DNA of 64,000 bases from Chryseolinea sp. H1M3-3. GTDB lineage: Bacteria; Bacteroidota; Bacteroidia; Cytophagales; Cyclobacteriaceae. The position numbers and the translations under genes are program-made. The notes under the pieces are model-generated. The model ran no database searches. It saw nothing but the letters and a program-made list of their open reading frames with translations, and was not told the origin of the DNA. The DNA lies in the NCBI RefSeq assembly GCF_029360725.1, contig NZ_JARKMY010000002.1, positions 868,001 to 932,000 of the forward strand. The letters are read 5' to 3'. Each line of letters begins with the position of its first letter. Position 1 is the stretch's first letter. Positions 51,413 through 61,515 of this stretch are shown piece by piece.

Positions 51413-53800
51413 ATGCTCAGAAATAATTTCAAAATAACCGTGCGTAGCCTGGGGAAAAATAAAGTTTCCTCGGCCATCAACATTTTTGGTTTAACCGTAG
51501 GACTCACTTCCTGTTTGTTGATTTCGTTATACATTCAACATGAGGCAAGCTTCGATGCGTTTCAGAAAAATGGAAAGCGCATTGCACGAGTCATCATGGA
51601 ATATAGTTTCGATGGCAGCACCGAAAGCAAGCGAGGCAATTTTACCAGCACCAAAGTAGCGCCGGAATTTTCCAGAACTTTTCCGGAAGTTGAGTACGGC
51701 ATACGAATGACAGATCGTGATATGATCGTGAAGCACAATGACAATGCCGTTACAGAACCGTATTTCCTGTTTGCTGATTCTACATTTTTTAAAATATTTT
51801 CCGCTGATGTCATTCATGGTAATCCGGACAACGCATTGAACGGTCCCAATAAAGTAGTGTTGACAGAATCCACGGCTAATAAATATTTCGGCGACGAAAA
51901 TCCCCTCGGTAAGATGCTGTTGACCGGCAGCGATGAAGAACCTTATGAGGTGACCGGCGTAGTTCGTGATTATCCTTCCAACTCACAGATTAAATTTGAT
52001 TTCCTGGCGTCGTTTTCGTCATTGGGCGCCAATCAGGAAGAAACATATTTTGACGCAAATTATACTACCTATCTTTTATTGAAGGATGAAAATGCCTTTG
52101 ATCCGTTGCAGAAAAAAATCACACCCTTCATGGAAAAGGCGATGGCAGGTTCGGGTGCCTCTGTAAACTTTATGCTCGAGCGGTTTGATAAAATACACCT
52201 GCACTCGGAGTACACCGGATTTGTGCCCAACACCAGCATTACATATTTATACATTCTATCTGGTGTCGCAATGCTCATTCTTGTCATCGTTTCGTTCACC
52301 TACATCAATCTGAGTACGGCGCGTTCCATAGCGCGAGCGAAGGAAGTTGGTATACGCAAATCGATCGGCGCTGCACGATCTCAATTATTCTGGCAGTTTA
52401 TTAATGAGTCTGTTATCATTTGCCTGGTTGCAGTAGTACTCAGCTTTCAACTTATTTTCCTGTCGCTTCCTTTTTTCAATCAGCTCATAAAAAAAGAATT
52501 GCCACTTGCCTCTTTGTTGTCGCTGCCCTTTATCGGCTTCTCTTTGCTTGTTGCACTGACGGTAAGTTTTGCGGCGGGAAGTTACCCTGCTATCATACTC
52601 TCAGGTTTTCAACCCGTCAAAGTTTTAAAAGGAATCATCAAAACGGATTCAGCCAAATGGGTACAGCAATCTTTAATCGTCTTTCAGTTTGCTATTTCCG
52701 TATTCCTTATTGTAGCTACCCTGATCATCCAAAATCAACTTTATTTTATTCAGCATAAAAAATTGGGATACGACCGCAATCATATTGTTGTACTGCCAAT
52801 GCATGAGCAAGTCCTCGATCGCCTCAGTGTCATTAAACAGGAGTTTAAAACCCATCCTGCTGTTGAAAATGTGTCCCGATGTGTAAGCACGCCGGTGAAG
52901 ATTGCCGGTGGTTACAATATGCGGTCCGCCGCCATGGGAGAGCAAGAGCAAATCTCTGTGACAGCAACTCCTGTGGACGAAGACTATATCAAGACCACAG
53001 GACTTGAAATTATCGCCGGAACTGATCTGACAGAACAGGACATTAAAGATGTTTCTCATAAAAATTCTGCGGAGAGAACTTATCATTTTATTCTGAACGA
53101 AAGCGCCGCCAAAGAACTTGGCTGGTCAACGGCGGAAGCTGTAGGAAAAAAAATGTTTATGGGGCATCGTGAAGGTTTTGTCAAGGGAGTGATTCGTGAT
53201 TTTCATTTTGAATCTATGCATACGAATATTAAGCCGCTTGTGTTGTTTACAGAAATTCGCAGTCACGGCAATTTGTTGGTAAAAGTAAATGGACAGGAGT
53301 TATCATCAACCATTTCATTTCTTGAAGCCAAGTGGAAACAACTGCTGCCTTTTGTTCCGTTCGAATATCATTTCCTCGACGACGATTATAATTCTTTGTA
53401 TCAATCAGAACAGCAACTGGGTACAGTCATGAATTTGTTTTCGGGTATTGCAATTGTATTGGCTTGCCTGGGGTTGTTTGGTTTGTCCACTTTTGTCGTT
53501 CAACAACGTATTAAAGAAATCGGCATACGAAAGATACTTGGCGCTTCACTGGTCAATATTGTAAAGCTTCTTTCGGGTAAGTTTACGATGCTGGTACTTC
53601 TTGCCGTTTTACTAGCTTCACCACTTGCATACCTGCTCATGAAACAATGGCTGCAAGGTTTTGCGTACCGTACAGAAATTAGCGGATGGACCTTCGTGAT
53701 CGCTGCGCTATCGGCGCTTGCTATTGCGTTTTTTACGGTCAGTTTACAAAGCATCAAGGCTGCACTCTCAAATCCGGCAGAGACGCTGAAATCGGAATAA
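51413..53800 (+). CDS. FtsX-type ABC transporter permease
   Basis: 795 residues. The architecture is that of Bacteroidota macrolide-exporter-like permeases: a first membrane helix (INIFGLTVGLTSCLLISLYI), a MacB-type periplasmic core (DAFQKNGKRIARV and following), three FtsX helices near residues 280-400 (VSFTYINLSTARSIARAKEVGIRKSIGAARSQL), a second periplasmic domain, and a repeated FtsX block at the end (FVVQQRIKEIGIRKILGASLVNIVKLLS). It has no ATPase domain and no adjacent ATPase gene, so its partner must lie elsewhere. It likely works in mechanotransmission or lipoprotein release at the envelope. Confidence 0.9.
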   Translation: MLRNNFKITVRSLGKNKVSSAINIFGLTVGLTSCLLISLYIQHEASFDAFQKNGKRIARVIMEYSFDGSTESKRGNFTSTKVAPEFSRTFPEVEYGIRMTDRDMIVKHNDNAVTEPYFLFADSTFFKIFSADVIHGNPDNALNGPNKVVLTESTANKYFGDENPLGKMLLTGSDEEPYEVTGVVRDYPSNSQIKFDFLASFSSLGANQEETYFDANYTTYLLLKDENAFDPLQKKITPFMEKAMAGSGASVNFMLERFDKIHLHSEYTGFVPNTSITYLYILSGVAMLILVIVSFTYINLSTARSIARAKEVGIRKSIGAARSQLFWQFINESVIICLVAVVLSFQLIFLSLPFFNQLIKKELPLASLLSLPFIGFSLLVALTVSFAAGSYPAIILSGFQPVKVLKGIIKTDSAKWVQQSLIVFQFAISVFLIVATLIIQNQLYFIQHKKLGYDRNHIVVLPMHEQVLDRLSVIKQEFKTHPAVENVSRCVSTPVKIAGGYNMRSAAMGEQEQISVTATPVDEDYIKTTGLEIIAGTDLTEQDIKDVSHKNSAERTYHFILNESAAKELGWSTAEAVGKKMFMGHREGFVKGVIRDFHFESMHTNIKPLVLFTEIRSHGNLLVKVNGQELSSTISFLEAKWKQLLPFVPFEYHFLDDDYNSLYQSEQQLGTVMNLFSGIAIVLACLGLFGLSTFVVQQRIKEIGIRKILGASLVNIVKLLSGKFTMLVLLAVLLASPLAYLLMKQWLQGFAYRTEISGWTFVIAALSALAIAFFTVSLQSIKAALSNPAETLKSE

Positions 53801-53903
53801 GGTCTTGATAGCGTACGCTGAAAGATTCTTGGAAAAATGAAAAATATTTAGTGAGTATAAAGGCAGCAAGGCGATGCTGGTTATTTTTACGTCGGCCTTT
53901 TGG

Positions 53904-54176
53904 TCACTTCCCGACCGTATCAATTTCGCCTTGCCTCACCGTTAGATTCTCACCACCACCTAAAGGTTCAATGACATAGGAGAAATCCGGCTGCGAGATT
54001 TTATCTGTTTCTCGTCCATAAAGCGATTTGTTATGCTGTTGTACTGATGTTTGCTTGACAGCCTCCGGTACTTCCATTGGCTCAATCTTAATGATCCGAT
54101 ATACCTTTCTCTTTGGTGCCTCACCCGGAGATTTCCGGTAGTATACTTCGTCACCTACTTTGAGTTCTGCATCCAT
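53904..54176 (-). CDS. Small SH3/KOW-like protein
   Basis: 90 residues: MDAELKVGDEVYYRKSPGEAPKRKVYRIIKIEPMEV is an SH3-like barrel start with the VGD turn. The rest is polar. Start at ATG 54176; an upstream in-frame ATG at 54239 adds a non-conserved extension. It resembles the protein at 33441-33644 in its first strand only. Function unknown. Confidence 0.55.
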   Translation of the reverse strand: MDAELKVGDEVYYRKSPGEAPKRKVYRIIKIEPMEVPEAVKQTSVQQHNKSLYGRETDKISQPDFSYVIEPLGGGENLTVRQGEIDTVGK

Positions 54177-54383
54177 GGTTCTGTTGCTAATAACTTTAGA
54201 ACAATAAAACTGCACTTGTGTTTTTAGCCCAGACATCAATTACCGGGACGTTTTAAGCCGGTTGTATATTTTTACCCCGAAGCAGCACAATGTAGCGTGG
54301 CTACTTTTTGCTCTCTGACCAAAATTGCGTTCATCGAACAATCGTCTCAAGCCAGTCAATACAGAAACAGAATGGTGTGGAGG

Positions 54384-54767
54384 TTATCGTAAAATATCCT
54401 CCCTTGTCCCTTCCGCTATCTTACCTACTTGTGCAATCAAGTTTTCTGCAATTCCCAACTCGCGAAGGGTGAGCACTAAATTTTCTACCACTGCATCGAA
54501 ATGTTTATCGGTTAATCCCATTTTTACAAGCCGGGCATGACTGTCTTTTAAGGATTTGCCCGAGTAATTTATTGGGGATCCCAAAGCATACGCTAAAAAG
54601 AATTTCATTTTGTTGGATTGTTTTTCCATATCTACCCATCTGAAAAAATAGCTTATCCGTTCGTCATTGCTTACGTAAGCATAAAAAACATCCACGGCTG
54701 CTTCTACAGCCTGCATGCCCCCTAACTGTTCAAATAGGGAGCTATTATCTTGCGATTCCTTAGCCAT
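54384..54767 (-). CDS. Group I truncated haemoglobin
   Basis: 127 residues of the 2-on-2 globin family: LFEQLGGMQAVEAAVDVFYAYV begins the fold, and the proximal haem ligand is His77 in LKDSHARLVKMGLTDKHFDAVVENL. Group I members bind oxygen or nitric oxide and may detoxify NO or sense oxygen in the cytoplasm. No reductase or regulator is adjacent. It lies convergent or close to the T9SS cargo gene downstream. Confidence 0.9.
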   Translation of the reverse strand: MAKESQDNSSLFEQLGGMQAVEAAVDVFYAYVSNDERISYFFRWVDMEKQSNKMKFFLAYALGSPINYSGKSLKDSHARLVKMGLTDKHFDAVVENLVLTLRELGIAENLIAQVGKIAEGTREDILR

Positions 54768-54809
54768 ATTTATCTTAATTTTAAGTGAAAGGGTTAATCA
54801 TTGACCTTC

Positions 54810-56609
54810 CTAGTTTTTTATAACTTTTACAATCTTTGATTGGGATCCGGTTTCTATTCTTATTACGTATAGCCCAGGCATTGCTTGTAATCCGCTTTCG
54901 TTGTTTCCATCCCACACAACGGAATGGTATCCATGCGATTGAATTTTTTCGTGTACCAATGACTTGATTTTATTTCCCAGATTATCATACACACTTACGT
55001 CAACTCCTGACGATTTTTCCAACGAATAATTTATCTCTGTACTGAGGGTGAATGGATTTGGAAAACTCTTCAAGTCAAAACCACTATCATTTTCCTCCAG
55101 GTTGCCTTGTAAACCTGCTGTCTCCGGTTCAAGGAAGAGCTCCCGTGGAAGCGTTGCTTTTCTTGTATTGAAAACGCCTTCTTCTCCGATCACAACTTTA
55201 CCGACAGGTGCTTTTAAAGTCACCGCTTTCGTAACGTACATCGGTTCATCATAGGTGCCTTTGGCTATACTAACGATCCCTGAAATGTCGGCATGATCAA
55301 TGGCGTCAAGTACTTGAAAGTATGGTTTGTCAATAGCGCCCGTGCTTGAATCCCAGAAACTATTTTGATCGACATACACCACGTCCGACGAAAAAAAATG
55401 ATCTAGCCCATTGAGAAGTTCACTGTTTCTAAAACCGGTACCGACAGCTGGGGGCCAGAATAGAAAATCATCATGAACGCCTATGGCAATGTTGAATTGG
55501 TTATAGGCAATTGGGGCTCCAGTATCACTGTCCGAAAGTGTGATGTCTCCGTTGTCTTTATTGTACAGCACAAAGTTATCATGATCGTTGCTTGTCAAGT
55601 ATTCTTCTGAGGGAAGCAACTTTGTGACATGTGTTTTCAAAGTCCTGTATTGACTTTCGTAAATCAAATCAGTAGTAATTTCACCATAATGAAATATATC
55701 TACCCAAACATTAGTCGACTCCAGCGTGAAGGAGCCAGGATTTCGCACGATCTGAAAATGGTGCTGCTGCCTTTCACCGGGGCGCAACCCTGTACTATTC
55801 GGTAATGCTTCGATTATTCCCCATGTCGTGTGCCACTCGCCATAGCCATCTTCGTTTTCAATATCAAAATCATGTTTTCTTTTATAATTGTAGTTTTCAG
55901 AACCAATATCTCGTTTGTTAATGTTCACAGGATATTGATCGTCTGGTCCAGGATGATTTACCGATCCATAATGATTTGATGGTGGTATGTTAAATTCTAT
56001 TACATCATACCCGTCTTCCTGCACAAGATTATAGGCCACTCTTTGGGAAGTTACTATGGCGCCATTAGGCGCGATCCAACCCGTTCCGTATGACTTATTT
56101 CCATTCGTAAACCTTCCCACTGCTGCGGCATGGGGCGGTAATTCATAATTGATATCACTGTTTGCGACCGCAGGTTGACTTGAAACATTTTTTCTTCCCA
56201 CCACATCTTTGACCGTAGATTTCTCCATTTCTCCATCGCTTACTTTTACTGCGTTAATGATAATCTTATTCATATCTCCTTTGCCAGTGTATAGAGAAAC
56301 CTTCACAGCATTTCCGTTAAAATAGGCTGAGCTAAAACCCCAATTTTCGAGGTCCCGGTAATGTAATTTCTGCTTCGCACCATCGGCGGTCTCCAGCACG
56401 AGATAGCTTTCTTTTCCTAGCTGGGTTCCTTTAAAATACAATCGCAAAAAATTTGATGAAGCATTTACGGTGGTGATCACTTGCAGCGAACCTTCCGCTG
56501 AAGAATCTGTTTGGTGATAAAAGTTATAGGGTATTATCTTTTGAGCCCATAGGGGAGAGGTTGAAAAAATCACCACACAAAGGACTACATCTATCATTAG
56601 TTTTTTCAT
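54810..56609 (-). CDS. T9SS-secreted protein with a degenerate trypsin-like domain
   Basis: 599 residues: signal peptide to about 22, a beta domain to about 135, then a trypsin-like N-lobe (YGTGWIAPNGAIVTSQRV at about 174-191 and WGIIEALPNSTGLRPGERQ), a further beta region, and a type IX sorting domain from about 516 (FPNPF, FNLSTEINYSL-like, MPGLYVIRIETGSQSKIVKVIK). The catalytic His expected in T-A-x-H is Arg190 and no GDSG motif is found, so proteolysis is unlikely. It would be exported across the outer membrane and perhaps bound to the surface. Confidence 0.78.
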   Translation of the reverse strand: MKKLMIDVVLCVVIFSTSPLWAQKIIPYNFYHQTDSSAEGSLQVITTVNASSNFLRLYFKGTQLGKESYLVLETADGAKQKLHYRDLENWGFSSAYFNGNAVKVSLYTGKGDMNKIIINAVKVSDGEMEKSTVKDVVGRKNVSSQPAVANSDINYELPPHAAAVGRFTNGNKSYGTGWIAPNGAIVTSQRVAYNLVQEDGYDVIEFNIPPSNHYGSVNHPGPDDQYPVNINKRDIGSENYNYKRKHDFDIENEDGYGEWHTTWGIIEALPNSTGLRPGERQQHHFQIVRNPGSFTLESTNVWVDIFHYGEITTDLIYESQYRTLKTHVTKLLPSEEYLTSNDHDNFVLYNKDNGDITLSDSDTGAPIAYNQFNIAIGVHDDFLFWPPAVGTGFRNSELLNGLDHFFSSDVVYVDQNSFWDSSTGAIDKPYFQVLDAIDHADISGIVSIAKGTYDEPMYVTKAVTLKAPVGKVVIGEEGVFNTRKATLPRELFLEPETAGLQGNLEENDSGFDLKSFPNPFTLSTEINYSLEKSSGVDVSVYDNLGNKIKSLVHEKIQSHGYHSVVWDGNNESGLQAMPGLYVIRIETGSQSKIVKVIKN

Positions 56610-56640
56610 GATACAAGAGGATTTGAGTTATGGCAGTGAA

Positions 56641-57996
56641 TTATTGAAGGCTTACAAGTACCAAGACCAGCCCCGTGCCGGTTTTCAATGAAGTCATGGC
56701 TTTTCCGATTATCGCTCCCCGCGCTGCTTCATGGTTGGAAACTTTCATTGCATGTCCTGACGTATGCGATGTAGTCAGTAAATCGCCTGGTGTGATTTCA
56801 CCATAGCTCGCATCTACTAAGCAATATACTCTTCCAGTCAAAGCAACGGGATGTCTACCATTTGCGATGGTTCCATCTTGTCCCATCAACATACCAGGTT
56901 GAATGCCCCCTGCGCCACTGATGATCCCGGCAACTGTCTTATCATATGCTTTATCGGAAACCCGAAGTTGACCGGCGTTATCTGTATCGATGCTCACAAC
57001 GGTACCAGGAAGAAGGTTATCGCTCTCTGCGATTTCAAAATTTTCCGCAAAATCAGCTCCACCTGTTATCTCAAGTACTTTCGTGCTGGTAACGCCATTG
57101 ACATGAAGCGTTTTTGAAGGTGTGGTTAATCCGATTCCCACATTTCCTGCAGGCGTAATAACCATGGTCGCATCGTTAGAATTTGCTGTTTTCGTAAATA
57201 CGAGTTTACCTGCTCCTGCGGCCCAATCACCATTTGCAACGCCGATCCTCCATGAACCACCCTGGTTGCCAGGATTGATAAGCTTAAGTTGCATCTCTGA
57301 AGTTGATGCGAGATTCAGTTGGGCATCGTTATCGTTCGTATTAATACGAACTTTGCCGCCACCCTGAACAAGGTCCAGATTCTTGTTGGAATTGAAATTT
57401 ATAAAAAAGTCTCTGTCACTTTCCAACTGATCGGCATCCAAACGCAGAACCTGGTTTATCCCTACAACATTATTTCTTAAAACAATGCTACCATCCTGAA
57501 CGGTACCGTTGCTGACAGTGGTCTCTTTACCCCAGATATTTAAGGACATTTTCTCATTGATACTTCCAAAAAATGCGTCATCTGTATCCATCGAAAATAC
57601 AGCAATACCTGCTTTTCGAATTCTAAAATGACTTTGATTGACGAGGTCCCAGGTCGATTCACTGCCACCTGCAATCCGTTTTAACTCGAGCCCTGCTACA
57701 TGGGTTCCTCCTTCGCTTCCTGATGAGGTTACACGCAAAAACGTATTTGAAGCGCCATAAATGTCCAACTTCCGGGTGGGGAGTATGTTGCCAATTCCGA
57801 TATTAGAATAACCATTTACGTGTAGGCCATTTGCATTTACACTCCATGTAGTAGAAGGCGACCCGCCACCCTCTTCAAAAGGGGCTCCCGGACCTGCCCC
57901 TGTACCTCCTCCCGGAGTCGCTACAACTTGAGATTTCACCTCTTGAATTCCTATTAATACAATGATCATCAATAAGAAATGGACTTTTGTTTTCAT
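56641..57996 (-). CDS. Exported fibre-like protein with peptidase G2-like end
   Basis: 451 residues: signal peptide (KTKVHFLLMIIVLIGIQEVKSQ), a Gly-rich linker, then repeats of the GNVGIGTTTP/LHVNG type (SNIGIGNILPTRKLDI; NVGIGLTTPSKTLHVNG) common in trimeric tail-fibre and adhesin stalks. The last 140 residues (ADFAENFEIAESDNLLPGTVV, SGHAMKVS, GAIIGKAMTSLKTGTGLVLVLVSLQ) are like peptidase-G2/intramolecular-chaperone domains. It is likely surface or secreted. ATG 57996 gives a clean signal peptide. The stop is 31 bases from the T9SS cargo start, so the two are probably one transcript. Confidence 0.65.
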   Translation of the reverse strand: MKTKVHFLLMIIVLIGIQEVKSQVVATPGGGTGAGPGAPFEEGGGSPSTTWSVNANGLHVNGYSNIGIGNILPTRKLDIYGASNTFLRVTSSGSEGGTHVAGLELKRIAGGSESTWDLVNQSHFRIRKAGIAVFSMDTDDAFFGSINEKMSLNIWGKETTVSNGTVQDGSIVLRNNVVGINQVLRLDADQLESDRDFFINFNSNKNLDLVQGGGKVRINTNDNDAQLNLASTSEMQLKLINPGNQGGSWRIGVANGDWAAGAGKLVFTKTANSNDATMVITPAGNVGIGLTTPSKTLHVNGVTSTKVLEITGGADFAENFEIAESDNLLPGTVVSIDTDNAGQLRVSDKAYDKTVAGIISGAGGIQPGMLMGQDGTIANGRHPVALTGRVYCLVDASYGEITPGDLLTTSHTSGHAMKVSNHEAARGAIIGKAMTSLKTGTGLVLVLVSLQ

Positions 57997-58326
57997 GTTT
58001 TTATGATTTTTTGATTTGAAAAATAACTGCGACAAAAGTACTGGGGGTGATTTTCTGCGATTAACACTGGTCTCCCTATGGATAACACAATTGTAACATC
58101 AGCGATAATGGGGCGTGGAATGGGATTTGAGTAAAAAAAAATTGCATGGACTAATGTTGAAGTTCCTCGGCGATGTCTTTTTTAAAATTATAATGCTAAA
58201 AAAACATTACGCATTTAATAATCCCGATACATAACCATAACCTTAAAATAATTTCCATGATAAACTAAGGACACAGGCGGGTAGCAGTTTTGCGTGTGAA
58301 TATTATCACACCTAAACCTAACCACT
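57997..58326. other. Divergent promoter region of the SusC operon
   Basis: 330 bases between the fibre-like gene (leftward) and SusC (rightward). No strong hairpin or repeat found. The SusCD promoter should be here; I could not pick a definite TTTG/TAnnTTTG pair. Confidence 0.35.
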
Positions 58327-61300
58327 ATGCTCAAACTTCTACTAAGAACGCATGTCTTATTCCGAATCTTCTTTTTACTATTTGCCGGATCATTTGTCGT
58401 ATCAACAGCGCAGGGTCAGTTTACAGTTTCAGGGAAAGTAATTGTGGCTGAAGATCAAAGTTCGTTGCCGGGGGTCAATATCCTGGTGAAAGGAACGAGT
58501 AACGGGACCATTACCGACGCTGACGGGAATTATAGTATTAACGCAAGCTCCGCGGAAGATGTGTTAATCTTTTCATTCGTAGGTTACAACGCCCAGGAAG
58601 TTTCTGTGAACGGCCGCAACATCGTGAATGTAACTCTTACATCGGATGCAAAACAGTTGTCGGAAGTAGTGGTGACCGCGCTGGGGATCAAGCGTGAAGA
58701 CAAATCATTGGGATATGCGGCGCAGTCCGTGAGCGAAAATGCTGTAAAGGATGCGAAGTCAAACAACTGGGTGAACACCCTCTCCGGCAAAGTTGCTGGC
58801 TTGAATATTCAAGGTGCCGGTGCGGGCCCGATGGGCTCGTCGCGCATTACTATAAGGGGTGAATCGTCTCTAAACCTTGATAACAATCAGGCACTGATCG
58901 TGGTAGATGGTGTGCCAGTGAGTAGTAAGATAACAGGCACGGGGCATAATTCACATTTGTCGGCCGACAGTCCTGTAGATTACGGCTCTACACTCTCGGA
59001 TCTTAACCCGGATGACATTGAAAAGATAACGGTGCTGAAAGGACCGGGTGCCACTGCGTTGTATGGTAGCAGGGCAGCGGGCGGTGCGATAATCATCACG
59101 ACAAAATCGGGATCTAAAAAAGATAATGGAATTGGAATTACGATAAATTCCAATGTAAGCATGGAGGAGGTGAACCGGTGGCCGGACTATCAGTTTGAGT
59201 ATGGTGAAGGCCGTACCGATGAATATTATTCTTACCTGGACAGTGAAGATGGCATTAACACCAGCACAACCGTTGCGGCCGGTAGAGCCTGGGGACCGAA
59301 GTTCAACGGTCAATCATATTTCCAATACAACCCCGACGCGCCTGACGGAAGACCTGTAGAACGAACACCGTGGGTGCCGTACAAAAACTATATCTCAGGA
59401 TTTTTTCAAACCGGTGTTACCTATTCTAACAGCATCGCTATAGAAGGCGGCGGAGATAACGGCTCGGCTAGATTGTCATTAACCCACTTGAAAAACAAGT
59501 GGATCATTCCAAACACGGGCTTCGAACGTATCAATGCATCGCTTTCGGTAAATCAAAAAGTGTCAGAAAAGCTGAAGATCACGGGAAAGGCAAACTATAC
59601 GAACAAGACGAGTGATAACCTTCCGGCCGCTGGCTACAACAACCAGTCGTTGATGTATTTTTTAATTATCGGCACTGCGCCCAACATCAACCACGAATGG
59701 TTCAAACCATATTGGATGCCTGGGCTGGAGCATGTAAAGCAGAAGAATCCATTTAACCCCGGTCCCGACAATCCTTACCTGGATATGTATGAAATGTTAA
59801 ACAAGATGAACAAGCATGGTATCATCGGGACAGTTTCTGCCAACTATGAAATATCCAAGAAACTGAACTTGATGGTAAGAACCGGATTGGACATGTCCTT
59901 TGAGTATCGCTCCCAACAACGTCCTTATAGTATGACGAAATATCCAAGAGGGATGTTTCGCGAGCAAAATGTTTTCAGCTATGAATCTAATTCCGATTTC
60001 CTGCTTACCTACAATGATAAGCTAAGTAATCGCATAGCGTTTACTGTATCGGCGGGTGCGAATGCCATGCGGCAGACGTACGACTTTGCCGGAATGTATG
60101 CGGATCAATTGGCGCAGCCCGGTATCTATCAGATTTCGAACAGTCTCGATCAGGCCGTAGCTGACCCGCAAAAAACAAAGAAGGCCATCAACAGTGTGTA
60201 TGCTACATCACAGTTTTCATTTGATGAAATGATATTCCTGGATATCACAGGCCGCAACGACTGGTCTAGTACTTTGCCTGCTAAAAATAATTCTTTTTTC
60301 TATCCCTCGGTTAGTACCAGTTTTTTGTTGGATGAACTGATGTCATTGCCTCGGCCTGTTTCATTCGCAAAACTCAGGTTCTCGTGGGCTCAGGTTGGAA
60401 ATGATACACGGCCTTATCAAACGGCACGCTACTATGATAAGATTTACAGTAATAGTTTTACCAATTCAACAACCCTGTTCAATGCCGAGCTAAAACCAGA
60501 AATAACGAGCAGTTATGAAGCAGGCTTGGACCTTCGCTTATTTCAAAACAGAATCGGCTTAGATCTCGCCGTATATGACAATAGAAGTCGTAATCAAATC
60601 TTAGCGATCCCCCTGGATCCGGTTACAGGATATTCGAACGCATTGATCAATGCAGGGCTCATCAACAGCAAAGGCGTTGAAGTAAGACTTTCCGGTAAAC
60701 CTGTGGTTCGGGAGAATTTTTCGTGGAATACAACATTCATCTGGTCCCGTAACCGCAGCTACGTGAAAGAATTGGCTGAAGGGATCACCAACCAAATCAT
60801 TTACGCGCATAATAGCAACGTCACTATAGAAGCACGTGTTGGTGGCCGGATGGGCGATATGTATGGAAAGGGTTTTCAACGTTCTCCCGATGGTCAGATT
60901 ATCTATGCATCTACCGGGCTACCGGCCCCACTTGATCCTGTTGCACGGAAATGGGGGAATGCCTTTGCGGATTGGAAGGGAAGTATCCTGAATGAGTTCG
61001 GGCTGTATCGTTTTAAAATCAGCGTACTGTTGGATGGACAATATGGAGGCGATATGTATTCACAAACCAATCATAAAAATAATACCCTGGGAAAAACACG
61101 GGTAACACTGCCCGGAAGAGATGGTGGCATTGTGGGTGAGGGTGTTGTATCACAGGGTGACGGGACATTTGCACCGAACACAGTCAACGTGCCGGCGAGC
61201 GCTTATTATGATAACTATTATCAGATCAGCAACGCAGAGACAAACATCTTTGATGCCTCTTTTCTGAAGATCAGGGAAGTACGCCTTGAATATGGTTTAC

Positions 61301-61500
61301 CAGAAAGCATCATCGGCAAGCTGGGTTTGCGGCAAGCTTCGATTGCCATTTATGGGAGAGACCTTTTCAACTTCACAGATTTCCCGGGCTTTGATCCAGA
61401 AGGGGGCAACCTGAATAACGGCACACTTACACCGGGTGTCGAGCTGACACAGTTCCCTTCAACGCGCACCATAGGCGCAAACGTAATGTTCAAATTTTAG
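58327..61500 (+). CDS. SusC/RagA-type TonB-dependent transporter
   Basis: 1057 residues, an outer-membrane barrel of the SusC family. It has a signal peptide to about 31, an N-terminal carboxypeptidase-like regulatory domain (FTVSGKVIVAEDQSSLPGVNILVKG, DGNYSINAS), a TonB box near LSEVVVTALGIKREDKSLGY, a plug domain (SGKVAGLNIQGAGAG, SSRITIRGESS, VVDGVPVSS, LKGPGATALYGSRAAGGAIIITTKSG), and a beta barrel ending in an aromatic MFKF. It imports a large or bulky substrate with its SusD lid encoded 12 bases downstream. Confidence 0.96.
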   Translation: MLKLLLRTHVLFRIFFLLFAGSFVVSTAQGQFTVSGKVIVAEDQSSLPGVNILVKGTSNGTITDADGNYSINASSAEDVLIFSFVGYNAQEVSVNGRNIVNVTLTSDAKQLSEVVVTALGIKREDKSLGYAAQSVSENAVKDAKSNNWVNTLSGKVAGLNIQGAGAGPMGSSRITIRGESSLNLDNNQALIVVDGVPVSSKITGTGHNSHLSADSPVDYGSTLSDLNPDDIEKITVLKGPGATALYGSRAAGGAIIITTKSGSKKDNGIGITINSNVSMEEVNRWPDYQFEYGEGRTDEYYSYLDSEDGINTSTTVAAGRAWGPKFNGQSYFQYNPDAPDGRPVERTPWVPYKNYISGFFQTGVTYSNSIAIEGGGDNGSARLSLTHLKNKWIIPNTGFERINASLSVNQKVSEKLKITGKANYTNKTSDNLPAAGYNNQSLMYFLIIGTAPNINHEWFKPYWMPGLEHVKQKNPFNPGPDNPYLDMYEMLNKMNKHGIIGTVSANYEISKKLNLMVRTGLDMSFEYRSQQRPYSMTKYPRGMFREQNVFSYESNSDFLLTYNDKLSNRIAFTVSAGANAMRQTYDFAGMYADQLAQPGIYQISNSLDQAVADPQKTKKAINSVYATSQFSFDEMIFLDITGRNDWSSTLPAKNNSFFYPSVSTSFLLDELMSLPRPVSFAKLRFSWAQVGNDTRPYQTARYYDKIYSNSFTNSTTLFNAELKPEITSSYEAGLDLRLFQNRIGLDLAVYDNRSRNQILAIPLDPVTGYSNALINAGLINSKGVEVRLSGKPVVRENFSWNTTFIWSRNRSYVKELAEGITNQIIYAHNSNVTIEARVGGRMGDMYGKGFQRSPDGQIIYASTGLPAPLDPVARKWGNAFADWKGSILNEFGLYRFKISVLLDGQYGGDMYSQTNHKNNTLGKTRVTLPGRDGGIVGEGVVSQGDGTFAPNTVNVPASAYYDNYYQISNAETNIFDASFLKIREVRLEYGLPESIIGKLGLRQASIAIYGRDLFNFTDFPGFDPEGGNLNNGTLTPGVELTQFPSTRTIGANVMFKF

Positions 61501-61515
61501 TAATATATAATCGTG

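Noticed and set aside
52673-53086. 137-codon minus-strand frame in the permease gene
   Set aside because: Shadow of the FtsX-type permease.
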